Shown here: positions 25,748 to 34,165 of the stretch, piece by piece
How positions within the stretch are numbered: position 1 is the first letter of the stretch
How the letters are laid out: each line of letters begins with the position of its first letter
Origin: Gammaproteobacteria bacterium
GTDB lineage: Bacteria; Pseudomonadota; Gammaproteobacteria; Arenicellales; UBA868
NCBI GenBank assembly: GCA_022450155.1
Contig: JAKUQR010000001.1
Location: forward strand, 93,868-157,867
Direction of reading: 5' to 3'
Length of the DNA: 64,000 nt
The notes under the pieces: generated by a model
Database searches by the model: none
Seen by the model: only the letters and a program-made list of their open reading frames with translations
Told to the model about the DNA's origin: nothing
Translations under genes and position numbers: made by a program

Positions 25748-26935
25748 ATGTCACAGTCAGGACTTATGCAGGGATTTCCGCCCAGTCCCAAAAATCAGGT
25801 CACAACAGAGAACTGGCGAACATCACCTTTTAGCAGTTGGGCATTTCGTAACATTCGCCAACTGCTGCCAACAGCACCGATCCATGCCAGTCGGAACCAT
25901 CAGTGGGGACTCTCTCGAACACCCAGGAATCTAACGGACTTGCCATTTCAGGACATCCAGAGCAAAGAAGCTACTCTGGGCAAATTTCTCATTGACAACA
26001 ACGTAGACGGCTTTATCGTTTTCCACAATGGTGCCATCGTTTTTGAACATTATGACCACGGCCTGCTACCAAATTCCCCACACATTCTTTTTTCGGTTTC
26101 AAAATCAATGACAGCGATCCTGGCCGGGATTTTAGTTGATAGAGGTTTTCTTGATCCCGACTCACCGATTACAGAATACATCCCTGAAGTCAATAACTCT
26201 GCGTATGAAAGTGCTACTGTGCGACATCTCCTGGATATGTCGGTCGGCATCTCATTTAACGAAGATTACGAGAATGAAGCCGACGACTTCGCGCGCTACC
26301 GCATGGCAACGGGCTGGATTCCGCGAACCGAGCCAGGAGCCCCGGACAATCTACGATCATTTCTACCCACTTTAAAAAAAGAGGGAGACCACGGAGTCGC
26401 ATTCCATTATGTCTCTCCCAACACTGACCTTCTGGGATGGGTGCTTGAACGCGCCAGCGGGCTCCCGTTTGCAGAACTTTTCAGTCAGCTAATCTGGCGG
26501 CCTATGGGTGCCGAATACGATGCTTACGTCAATGTAGATCGTTTGGGTGCACCGCGGTCCGCGGGCGGTATCTGCGTGACGCTGCGGGATTTTGGTCGTT
26601 TCGGACAGATGTGTCTAAACATGGGCCTCGCCAATGGGCAGTCAGTCGTACCGAACTGGTGGCTCAGGGATATTCGCCAAAATGGAGATCAGGCCGTATG
26701 GAATGCGGGCAACTTCGCAGAATTTATGCCGAATTGGCGATATCGGAGCAAGTGGTACATCTCTCCAATCGGGGTTTACGCCGGTCTCGGTGTATTCGGG
26801 CAGTTTCTCTATATCTATCCCGCCGCGGACGTGGTTATCGCGCGGTTCTCATCCCGACCAAAAGCACTCGACCCCATTGATAAGGATTCAAGCTACTTGG
26901 CTTATGAGGCGATCTGTGAGCTACTCAACCGTTGA
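25748..26935 (+). CDS. Serine hydrolase of the beta-lactamase class C/6-aminohexanoate-dimer hydrolase type
   Basis: A 395-residue beta-lactamase-fold hydrolase. Seen: SVSKSMTAILAGIL, the S-x-x-K motif with the nucleophile Ser; DSPITEYIPEV that follows it in NylB- and EstB-like proteins; FHYVSPNTDLLGWVLE, the Tyr-containing second motif; and a GGICVTLRDFGRFGQMCL segment typical of the family. No signal peptide is evident. Such enzymes cleave amides or esters, for example 6-aminohexanoate dimers. It is 47 bases after the dipeptidase and probably cotranscribed with it; AGAGG precedes the ATG. Substrate not assignable. Confidence 0.85.
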   Translation: MSQSGLMQGFPPSPKNQVTTENWRTSPFSSWAFRNIRQLLPTAPIHASRNHQWGLSRTPRNLTDLPFQDIQSKEATLGKFLIDNNVDGFIVFHNGAIVFEHYDHGLLPNSPHILFSVSKSMTAILAGILVDRGFLDPDSPITEYIPEVNNSAYESATVRHLLDMSVGISFNEDYENEADDFARYRMATGWIPRTEPGAPDNLRSFLPTLKKEGDHGVAFHYVSPNTDLLGWVLERASGLPFAELFSQLIWRPMGAEYDAYVNVDRLGAPRSAGGICVTLRDFGRFGQMCLNMGLANGQSVVPNWWLRDIRQNGDQAVWNAGNFAEFMPNWRYRSKWYISPIGVYAGLGVFGQFLYIYPAADVVIARFSSRPKALDPIDKDSSYLAYEAICELLNR

Positions 26936-26953
26936 TGTCACATCACTGTGCGT

Positions 26954-28345
26954 TCAAAGCCCGACCGGTAACCCCATCTCACCGAGGTCCCACCAGATAC
27001 CGGTCATAATCTGTAAGGCCTCGCGACTGACACTACCCAATAGATGTTCGTCAGCTGCGTGCTGGGAACAGCCGCTATAGGAATGCGGTACCCAGATTGT
27101 TGGCAGGCCCAGAATCTCAGCGAATACATCGTTGGGCAATGTGCCTCCTAGATTCGGGATGACTGCAACTTTTTTTCCAGTAGTGGTCTCTATGGATGCG
27201 ATCACCCATTTCACCCAGGGATGATCAGGCTCCAGCCGGGTCGCTCTGGCTGCCTTGCCTTCGGCAGACAACACCACGCTGCTCAACCCATGTTCGTCCA
27301 GAAACTTCCGCAGTGCGGGTAACAACTGTTCAGGGTCGGTGGGGACCACAAAGCGCACCTGACAATGGGCAGAGGCCTTCGGAGGAATCGCATTCGCCGG
27401 GTTTTTCGGGTTACCTGTCTCAAACGCCAACACCTCAAAAGAATTCCAGCCAAACACCTGCTCGGGTGGTGTCAACCCGGGTTCTCCCCAGTGGAGATCA
27501 ATTTCGGGGCTGTTTTCGTCTTGGTCTATTGTCAACTCGCCCAACACATCCTGAACCGAACTCGGTATTTTATCCGGGCGCCACTGTGGCACTTTGATTT
27601 CACCGGTGGATGACGTGATCGCGGCAATTGCATGCGCCAGAATAATCCCGGGATTCGCCAACAACCCACCCCAGTTGCCTGAATGGTGACCACCTTCACG
27701 CAGATCGACTGTCATATTGAAGTTAAATGCACCTCTTGACCCCATAAAAACAGTCGGTCGCGCTGGCGCGATGCGCGGTCCATCTGATGCAATAAATACA
27801 TCCGCAGACAGTCGATCCTTGTTTGCCGCGCAAAGTTCGCGCAGCCCGATCGATCCGATCTCCTCCCCGGTTTCGATTAATATTTTAATGTTGAACCCAA
27901 GTCGGCCCCGTTCTTCCAGCACACATTTGAGTGCGGCCAGGTTGATCGTGTGCTGGCCTTTATTGTCCGCAGCACCCCGACCGAACCAGCGATCGCCTTC
28001 ACGAGTCAACTGCCAAGGGCTCAGGCCCTGTCGCCATTCGTTGTCATAGCCGCATACCACATCGCCATGACCATAAGTCAGCACTGTATGCAGTGCAGAA
28101 TCCTCATGGCGTTGTGCCAGAAGAATTGGGCCACCACCGGTTATCGGATTCTCTTCAATCACAAAGGTAAACCCAATCTTACGCAGTTCCTCCCCAATTT
28201 CATTTTCCAGATACCGATACAGTTCAGAGCGCTGCTCAGGTACCTGACTTTCAGTCCGAATACTGACCCTGCGATGGAGGTCTGTGAAAAACAGATTCTG
28301 ATCGAAATAATTTTCGATTCGCTCCGTGGCTTTCGTTCGACTCAT
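26954..28345 (-). CDS. M20 family dipeptidase/amidohydrolase
   Basis: A 463-residue zinc-dependent M20 peptidase. The metal-binding series is complete: LTYGHGDVV (His, Asp), FGRGAADNKGQ (bridging Asp), ETGEEIGS (catalytic and metal Glu pair), IASDGP (Asp), and SQHAADEH (C-terminal His). A lid domain with GGHHSGNWGG lies between. Members split dipeptides (carnosinase-like) or N-acyl and N-carbamoyl amino acids. It converges with the serine hydrolase (18 bases apart). With two M19 enzymes, an M24 enzyme and a GGT-like protein nearby, small-peptide or amide use looks like a theme of the locus. Confidence 0.9.
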   Translation of the reverse strand: MSRTKATERIENYFDQNLFFTDLHRRVSIRTESQVPEQRSELYRYLENEIGEELRKIGFTFVIEENPITGGGPILLAQRHEDSALHTVLTYGHGDVVCGYDNEWRQGLSPWQLTREGDRWFGRGAADNKGQHTINLAALKCVLEERGRLGFNIKILIETGEEIGSIGLRELCAANKDRLSADVFIASDGPRIAPARPTVFMGSRGAFNFNMTVDLREGGHHSGNWGGLLANPGIILAHAIAAITSSTGEIKVPQWRPDKIPSSVQDVLGELTIDQDENSPEIDLHWGEPGLTPPEQVFGWNSFEVLAFETGNPKNPANAIPPKASAHCQVRFVVPTDPEQLLPALRKFLDEHGLSSVVLSAEGKAARATRLEPDHPWVKWVIASIETTTGKKVAVIPNLGGTLPNDVFAEILGLPTIWVPHSYSGCSQHAADEHLLGSVSREALQIMTGIWWDLGEMGLPVGL

Positions 28346-28477
28346 TATCAGATCCGCTTAACAGCCTAAGTGGGATACTCTGCTCTCATGGCACAGCCAA
28401 TCTCCTCTGGCTGCTTAATGACCCTGCAGACCGGTGCTGCACGTAGCGACACGGACCGACGATAAACATATAACATA

Positions 28478-29710
28478 TCAATGGCCGTGCATACATGAGG
28501 TAATCGGTTTTAGACCTAAAGCCATCAGAAGACCGAACACACTAAAGCCAGTGACGAGCAAAAACGCAATGTCGTAGGTACCCATCAGATCATAAATCCA
28601 GCCGGTTAACCATGGGCCAACCGTACCCCCTATAGAGCCTACGAACATCACGATACCGAAGATCACGCCGTGTGAGCGGGTGCCAAAATACTCAGCGACG
28701 CTCGGTGATGCGACGGCAAAAAACCCGCCATGGGCAATGCCATAGATCAATGCAAACGCAAACAACCAGTTTGGACCTGGTAAAAGCTGCAAGAACAGCA
28801 CACTCAGAAATAACAACACAAAAGCGATCGTAAGCGACCACTTCGCACCGAGCACATCAAACGCCGCACCCAACGTCACTCTTCCCAGAATACTGCAACC
28901 CCCGATAACGGAGAGCAGCGTCGCCGCAGTGGCCGGCTCGAGCCCTTGATCAATCCCATGCGGTACGATGTGAATAATTACCGTAAACAGACAATACCAA
29001 TCGGCGAGTTTCGCCATTGAAATCAGCCAGAACTGTCGGGTCCGTAATGCCTGTTTCAAGCCCAGACCCATTTCTTGTGTTATATCCGTGCCAGTTTGGT
29101 CTTTTTGCTCACCGCCCCAAGGCTTAAGACCCAACGACATCGGATCACGCCGCATAACCTGCGCTGCGACCAGCATCACAATCAAGGCAACTACACCCAC
29201 CACCATGCTGGCTTCCCGCCAGCCATAATGGATCACTAGAAACGACGCTAACAACGGCACGATGAGCTGGCCGATGCCTGCGCCAGTCTTAACCAGACCG
29301 GACATCAAGCCCCTGCTTCGCTCAAACCAGCGCGCCACAGTCGACAGCGTCACCACATCGTGAGCAGCTATCCCCAAACCACAGAACAGCCCATAGAAAA
29401 GATAAAGGTGCCATATAGAAGTCATCCGTGACATCAGAATAAAGCCCAGTGCAAATACAACCGTCGACACAGCAAGCAGGATTCTGGGCCCAACCCGGTC
29501 ATTGACTCGGCCCATGGCAATACCCAGGACCCCCATGATGGCAAACATGGTCGAAGAGGCGCCCGATATCTGGGCCCTAGACCAACCAAACTCATTTTCG
29601 AATTCAGGGAACAGCACACCAAAGGTAAAAAACAAACCCAGGTACATCATTTGCGTAACCATGCTCGCGCCGACAATATAGTGACCGTAAAATATTTTTG
29701 AGGTACTCAT
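28478..29710 (-). CDS. MFS transporter
   Basis: A 410-residue permease with about twelve hydrophobic segments, resembling the monocarboxylate/oxalate-type MFS proteins. The loop after helix 2 (GRVNDRVGPRILLAVS) follows the motif A pattern, and the central polar loop is MRRDPMSLGLKPWGGEQKD. It is the last gene of the class II aldolase-TauD-MFS run, 106 bases after tauD-like. It probably imports the substrate of these two enzymes. Confidence 0.85.
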   Translation of the reverse strand: MSTSKIFYGHYIVGASMVTQMMYLGLFFTFGVLFPEFENEFGWSRAQISGASSTMFAIMGVLGIAMGRVNDRVGPRILLAVSTVVFALGFILMSRMTSIWHLYLFYGLFCGLGIAAHDVVTLSTVARWFERSRGLMSGLVKTGAGIGQLIVPLLASFLVIHYGWREASMVVGVVALIVMLVAAQVMRRDPMSLGLKPWGGEQKDQTGTDITQEMGLGLKQALRTRQFWLISMAKLADWYCLFTVIIHIVPHGIDQGLEPATAATLLSVIGGCSILGRVTLGAAFDVLGAKWSLTIAFVLLFLSVLFLQLLPGPNWLFAFALIYGIAHGGFFAVASPSVAEYFGTRSHGVIFGIVMFVGSIGGTVGPWLTGWIYDLMGTYDIAFLLVTGFSVFGLLMALGLKPITSCMHGH

Positions 29711-29816
29711 CGGAAATCACATTTCCCGTTAATTGTGTCGCGAGCCGTTACTAGATGCAGCGTGCTTGACAGAGCTGGCACAATCGGTGAGACAATTTAG
29801 CAATTATCGGTGTGCT

Positions 29817-30641
29817 TTATTTTATCGAGATCCGGTGCATGACCCGCTTGAATCCTTGATAGTCATTGATTGGATTGTGCTGGGTGCAGCGGTTATCCCA
29901 CATCGCCATCGACCCGACAGCCCACTGGAACCGGCAGGTGAATTCCGGGCGGGTCTGGTGGAAAAACAGATAGGTCAGTATCGGCTTGCTCTCTGCTTCG
30001 GTCATATCCTTAAATCGAATGGAGTGACCGTAATTCACGAACAAAACTCGACGGCCGGTTTCCGGATGGATTTTCACTGCTGGGTGCTCAGACTCCAGCA
30101 CCTGCTGGGCATTGGCGGCTGCACCGGGCAATCTGTCCTCCCGACTCCGGGCGGCACCAGCCTTAGCGGAACTCTGAACAACTTTCAGATTCTCTAGCAT
30201 GCTCTTCATTCCTGTCGACAAAGTCTCGTAAGCCAGGTACATGTTTGCGAACAAGGTATCCCCGCCGACCGGTGGCAATTCTTGGGCCAACAACAACGCC
30301 CCTGTAGGCGGGGACTCAAGATACGTGGTATCAGAGTGCCAGATCCCACCAAAATTATGTTTTTCGTGCGGCAGTTTGATCACCTCTACAACTTCCGGGA
30401 ATTCTTCCATCCCCTGAATCATTGGATATTCCACAGGCTCTCCAAACCGTCGAGCAAATGCCAACTGTTCGGCGGGTGCGAGAAACTGCCGGTGAAAAAA
30501 CACGACCAGATGTTCTAACCAGGTTTTTCGGATTTCGTCAACGACCTGATCAGGCAGTTCGGCCTTACAGTCAACCCCGTGGATCACGGCGCCCAAAGCC
30601 GTGGAGAGCGGTTCGACCCGGATGTGCTGATAGTCAGACAT
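29817..30641 (-). CDS. TauD/TfdA family Fe(II)/2-oxoglutarate dioxygenase
   Basis: A 274-residue non-haem iron dioxygenase. Seen: the facial triad as WHSDTTY (His, Asp) near 100 and HRISIK at the very end (His), plus the Arg-bearing segment FKRVMHR that binds 2-oxoglutarate, and FARRFGEPVEYP early on. Taurine dioxygenase is the best-known member; others hydroxylate aryloxy acids or alkyl sulfates. It is 15 bases downstream of the class II aldolase. The pairing suggests oxidative attack on a small substituted acid, but taurine itself is not demonstrated. Confidence 0.88.
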   Translation of the reverse strand: MSDYQHIRVEPLSTALGAVIHGVDCKAELPDQVVDEIRKTWLEHLVVFFHRQFLAPAEQLAFARRFGEPVEYPMIQGMEEFPEVVEVIKLPHEKHNFGGIWHSDTTYLESPPTGALLLAQELPPVGGDTLFANMYLAYETLSTGMKSMLENLKVVQSSAKAGAARSREDRLPGAAANAQQVLESEHPAVKIHPETGRRVLFVNYGHSIRFKDMTEAESKPILTYLFFHQTRPEFTCRFQWAVGSMAMWDNRCTQHNPINDYQGFKRVMHRISIK

Positions 30642-30656
30642 CGGGAGAGGTATTGA

Positions 30657-31445
30657 TCAGTTGCGATACTCGGGCTCTTCGCGGTCGAGAATCCGCTTCA
30701 GCGCCTTAAAATGCCGGTCCGCAATCAGGGGTAGTTCCGGCCCCATCTGTTTCTTCGTTGCCGCCAAGAGCGGTTCGCTGATGGTGCGCAATTTACCTCC
30801 GGTTGAACGCGCGAGCACCTGAAACATCGACGCACGTTCCAGGTAATAAAGATCGGTAAAAGCCCGGGCAACCGATTCACCAACAACGGTGACTCCGTGG
30901 CTGGCCATGAACAGAACGTTCGCATCACCCATCAGGCTGGCAAGCCGATCTCCTTCTTCCCGATCAAGTGCAAGACCGCTGTATTCGTCGTCATACACAA
31001 TTCGGCCGTCGAACTGCAGAGCATTCTGTTCACACATCTCGAGGCGGCCATTCTCAATCAACGTCAGAGCGGTGGTATACGGCATGTGGTTGTGCAGCAC
31101 GACCATCGCACTGGGCACCTTGACATGAATCCGGCTGTGAATAAAAAATGCCGTGTCTTCCACCGTATTCTCACCCTCAAGCACGTTTCCCTCGGAATCG
31201 GCCAGAACCAGCGAAGACGCAGTAATCTCCGACCAGTGCCAGCCGTAGGGGTTGATCAGGAATCGGTTTCCCCGGACCACGCCGTCTTCGTCCGGAACGG
31301 CCATGGAGAAATGATTGTCAACACCCTCTGAAAGGCCCAACCGTACAGCCCAGCGCAGTGCAGCCGCGAGGTCGACTCGCCCCTGGCTGACCTGGGGTTC
31401 GGGATCTGTGCTTCCAGGTTTTTCGACCGGTATGGGTGTTCCCAT
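30657..31445 (-). CDS. Class II aldolase/adducin family protein
   Basis: A zinc-dependent class II aldolase-fold enzyme of about 262 residues (L-fuculose-1-phosphate-aldolase and adducin head family). Seen: LSEGVDNHFSMAVP, LINPYGWHWSEI, VVLHNHMPYTTAL with the two metal His residues, and FMASHGVTVVGESV with the third. An in-frame ATG at 31463 lies upstream, but the ATG at 31445 has a perfect AGGAG seven bases ahead and gives the family's usual beginning. The clade looks like short-chain decarboxylase or oxidoreductase-type members rather than a sugar aldolase. It leads the unit with TauD and MFS. Confidence 0.85.
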   Translation of the reverse strand: MGTPIPVEKPGSTDPEPQVSQGRVDLAAALRWAVRLGLSEGVDNHFSMAVPDEDGVVRGNRFLINPYGWHWSEITASSLVLADSEGNVLEGENTVEDTAFFIHSRIHVKVPSAMVVLHNHMPYTTALTLIENGRLEMCEQNALQFDGRIVYDDEYSGLALDREEGDRLASLMGDANVLFMASHGVTVVGESVARAFTDLYYLERASMFQVLARSTGGKLRTISEPLLAATKKQMGPELPLIADRHFKALKRILDREEPEYRN

Positions 31446-31654
31446 ATTCTGACTCCTCTTCATCGAGCCGCCCAGAAAGGCACTGGAGTTTAGACACGCT
31501 TCTGTGCTTCTTCGTCCGTTCAGTGTGAAGCTTTGGACCCTGGTTATCAAGCCACGGGCCGGACCTGTACCAGACCCCGTTCAAATCGCACCCGGGTGGT
31601 GCGGTCCCGGGAAGTCGCGAATTGTCAGTCCGAACCACAGGTCGTCGCGAGACT

Positions 31655-31950
31655 TCAGGGCGATTGCACGGCAGACCGATCGCCGTCGGCTTCAACCCTG
31701 GGTGCGAGAATCGTATCACTGACGGTTTGAACCGAAAGCGTGGCACGAAACGACGGCATGGTAGGTGACCGACCCCCGAACGACCTGACATAGTTGTCCA
31801 GCATCCACATGTACCCATCCTGCCTGGGATCGCTCAACTCCTTCAGCTCATCGTGCTAGCCTGTATCGATTGCAGAATCCAGCCGGTTCCAGTCCCAGAG
31901 GTGCAGTGATGCCTTCGTTCCCCATAGCGTGAATTAGACCGTATCTGGGG
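31655..31950 (-). pseudogene. Remnant of a Gfo/Idh/MocA-type oxidoreductase C-terminus
   Basis: Reading on the minus strand, LWGTKASLHLWDWNRL is followed by an in-frame TAG and then, in the same frame, DPRQDGYMWMLDNYVRSFGG, PTMPSFRATLSVQTVSD. This order matches the C-terminal end of Gfo/Idh/MocA dehydrogenases (LWDW.R strand, then HPR.D.YMWML...R). The N-terminal NAD-binding domain is absent and a stop lies above. I infer a gene fragment left by deletion. The match is from memory of the family and may be to another barrel-rimmed family. Confidence 0.5.
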
Positions 31951-32061
31951 TGTTTCGCTACAGTGTAGCAATAGGCAGATGAGTGCGTGATCCCACAACT
32001 GATCGACGAGGAGCCCTGCCCCCGACGCAATCCATCCATTTTGCAACGATAACGGACCTGT

Positions 32062-32340
32062 AGGAGATTGATGCTCTAGTGCGGGCAATAGATGGCCGCC
32101 ATGGATCCCTGGTGACTCGTTGTGCCCTGCAGGTCGCCTCGTTGGTCTTTGTCCGTCCGGGTAAGGTGCGAGATGCAAAGTGGACTGACATTCATTTAGA
32201 ACGAGCTGGCTGGCGTATTCACGTCGCGAAGATGAAGCGAGACCACATCGTTTCACTTTCTGACCAAGCCATTCAAATACTCGACTCAAATCTAGCGGTC
32301 TGCATGCAACAAATACCCGCTTCTGCTTTCGCTGAATCGG
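32062..32340 (+). pseudogene. Remnant of a P4-type tyrosine recombinase (integrase)
   Basis: The frame LVRAIDGRHGSLVTRCALQ, LVFVRPGKVRDAKWTDI, ERAGWRIHVAKMKRDHIVSL, SDQAIQILDSN closely follows the middle of P4-family integrases (LRAIDGYxGxPVTRxALxLAPLVFVRPGELRxAEWxEID...AERMKMxRxHIVPLSxQA). The Arg of the catalytic TRxxEL-type region (here FVRPGKVR) is kept, but the HxLR and Tyr parts are missing and a TAG interrupts the frame upstream. Only about 90 residues survive of roughly 400. The frame runs out after 32340. Inactive relic. Confidence 0.75.
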
Positions 32341-32945
32341 GTCTGTCACCCCCTTTAGCTAGATTTAGGAGCTCCGGCAAGCGGTCAACTCGACGCTATG
32401 CGTATGCCAGTACAATAGAATTGTGAATACGAGGAAATTAGATGATTTTTGCGACATTTTACCCTACCTGAAGTAGAGGAGTAGGATAGGCAACCTGAGT
32501 CGTGTTCTTTCCATCTGTTTGTCGCTGATTCTATTGGTTGATGACGCATGAGCAACGGAAACCAATGAGGTTTAAATCGCTAGTCGCTGTAGCCTGTGGT
32601 GCTAGGTTATACGTCGTTGACGGGATGCCGGTAGTGCTGGCAAATCACTAACCAAAGCTGGACTCCGGGGGTGAGATCGTTTATCTGCTCTTGTTTATGA
32701 TTGGAGTGGCAACCGCGGTCAGCGCCGTAACCTACTCGGCTTGGAATAGACGGAAACGCCGTCTCCGTAGAGATCATCGGGCCTTGAGATGACGAAAAAG
32801 CAGAGAGGTTTACGGTGTCAGTGGGAAGTTGGGAGTAGAGGCGTAGAATGGGCGTATGAAGCGCCTGTTTGGCATTGTAGTTTTCATGTTGAGCGACATA
32901 GTTCAAGCGAATTCCGTTGTAGTAGCCAATCTATTTGATGATCCT

Positions 32946-33024
32946 GTAGCAGTCGAATGGGGCGGTCTCGAAAACAGTTGTACCTTGATCGGTATCGTGG
33001 ATTCGACTCCCGCCCTCTCCGCCA
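32946..33024 (+). pseudogene. 3' part of a tRNA-Ser(CGA) gene, probable attachment-site scar
   Basis: The segment contains the serine anticodon arm GGT-CTCGAAA-AC (anticodon CGA), a long variable arm (TACC-TTGATC-GGTA), a T arm (GTGGA-TTCGACT-CCCGC) and the 3' acceptor strand CCTCTCC-G-CCA. The 5' acceptor strand GGAGAGG and most of the D arm are absent, the anticodon stem has one mismatch and the T stem has A-C where G-C is invariant. It is thus a truncated, non-functional tRNA end of the type left where P4-like elements integrate. The SDR gene begins 22 bases downstream. Confidence 0.65.
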
Positions 33025-33046
33025 AATCAAAAGTTTGGAGTAAATA

Positions 33047-33832
33047 ATGAATCTGGAACTTAACGGGAAAAGTGTTCTCATCACGGGTGCTTCAAAAGGG
33101 ATCGGTGAAGCGACGGCGGAAGCATTCGCGCGGGAAGGATCCAGCATTATTCATGTCACCGCCCGCTCCAGTGATCTACTCGACAAGCTCAAGTCCAGGA
33201 TTCAGTCGGCGCACGATTGCGAGGTCCATACCTACCCATTGGATTTGACAGATGTGGCCGAACGAGACAATCTGATAGCGTCAGCGATCGACGTCGACAT
33301 CCTGGTCAATAATGCTGGTGCCATACCCTCTGGCTCACTTGAGGTGGTTGATGACGCGGCATGGCGACAAGGTTGGGAACTCAAGGTTTTCGGTTACGTG
33401 AATATGTGCCGCACGTTCTACAAGCACATGGCTGATCGTGGTCACGGAGTCATCATTAACAACATTGGCAACTCGGGCGAGAATCCGGATATTGATTACA
33501 TCGCTGGTTCGTCAGGCAACGCAAGCCTGATGGCGTTTTCTAGGGCGCTTGGCGGGCACAGCCTGGATCACGGGGTGCGTGTGGTGGCAGTTAATCCTGG
33601 CCCAATTGACACCGGGCGAATGGAAAAGATGCTCAAACAGCGAGCTGGGAAGATGCTCGATGACGAGGGTCGTTGGCGGGAACTACTTGCGCGATTTCCG
33701 GGTGGGCGGGGCGGCACTGCTGAAGAAGTCGCGGATCTAATCGCTTTCCTTTCATCCACGCGAGCCGGATTTATTTCTGGCTGTGTAGTGACGATCGACG
33801 GCGGCATCACCGCTAGGCGATCCGTTGTTTAG
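33047..33832 (+). CDS. SDR family oxidoreductase lacking the catalytic lysine
   Basis: A 261-residue short-chain dehydrogenase fold. Seen: ITGASKGIGEATAEAFA (TGxxxGxG cofactor loop), DILVNNAGAIP, and the active-site region NIGNSGENPDIDYIAGSSGN. Here Tyr151 is kept but the Lys four positions later (YxxxK) is Ser155. The C-terminus (VNPGPIDTGRM, GGTAEEVADLIAFL, GCVVTIDGG) is normal. I recall a clade with YIAGS(S/T)GNA, so this may be a coherent subgroup rather than decay. GGAG seven bases before the ATG gives a good start. It begins 22 bases after the tRNA-Ser scar and has no partner gene on its strand. Confidence 0.88.
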   Translation: MNLELNGKSVLITGASKGIGEATAEAFAREGSSIIHVTARSSDLLDKLKSRIQSAHDCEVHTYPLDLTDVAERDNLIASAIDVDILVNNAGAIPSGSLEVVDDAAWRQGWELKVFGYVNMCRTFYKHMADRGHGVIINNIGNSGENPDIDYIAGSSGNASLMAFSRALGGHSLDHGVRVVAVNPGPIDTGRMEKMLKQRAGKMLDDEGRWRELLARFPGGRGGTAEEVADLIAFLSSTRAGFISGCVVTIDGGITARRSVV

Positions 33833-34165
33833 TCGACATTGATGGCGAAAATCGCCTGTGCTTTTTCTGGTAACGTGCAATAGCTATGCCTACAACTCAA
33901 GCACTCATAGTTGATGGTCGTAGTTTCAGGTATGGGAAAAACATGACCGAAAGACGTGCCATGATGATGGGTAATAAAACACTAACTCTCAAAAAATACA
34001 CAGACACGAGTAAAACCTTGAGGTATCCAGCAATAATGGCTAAAGCTATCTGCAGTCTGGAAAGTTCACAGTGTTAATGGGGTGCTAGTAGTGATGGAAG
34101 AGAAGAAATGAAACACCTCTATTGAATGACAGGCGCGTAGGTTATGGATCGCCGTGTTGAAAATG
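33833..34165. other. Intergenic region, no supported gene
   Basis: A 333-base convergent gap between the SDR gene and dctM. It holds a 63-codon frame (33886-34077) starting MPTTQALIVDGRSFRYGKN with no ribosome binding site, composition more AT-rich than the neighbours and no recognisable domain; I do not call it. No T-tailed terminator was found at either gene end. Confidence 0.5.

Larger units (their letters stand above)
31446..33046. other. Decayed intergenic stretch with mobile-element scars
   Basis: 1.6 kb between the class II aldolase and the SDR gene with no intact gene. It contains a remnant of a Gfo/Idh-type oxidoreductase (minus), a remnant of a P4-type integrase (plus), and the 3' part of a tRNA-Ser gene, described separately. 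Between them at 32652-32792 (plus) a frame encodes a hydrophobic helix and a basic tail (VYLLLFMIGVATAVSAV, then RRKRRLRRD) but has no proper start; it may be the end of a lost membrane protein. The rest shows no coding signal. Confidence 0.6.

Noticed and set aside
31318..31818. 166-codon minus-strand frame over the class II aldolase start
   Set aside because: Overlaps a well-supported gene in another frame, is rich in Arg, Pro and Cys without any pattern, and covers the Gfo/Idh remnant in the wrong frame.
32607..32906. 99-codon minus-strand frame in the decayed region
   Set aside because: No domain, no start signal and lies in a stretch with other decay; treated as noncoding.
32884..33147. 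Minus-strand frame containing RRGRESNPRYRSRYN
   Set aside because: This phrase is the well-known antisense translation of a tRNA 3' end; it covers the tRNA-Ser fragment and the start of the SDR gene, so it is an artefact.
33886..34077. 63-codon plus-strand frame
   Set aside because: No ribosome binding site, unlike composition and no recognisable domain; not supported as a gene.
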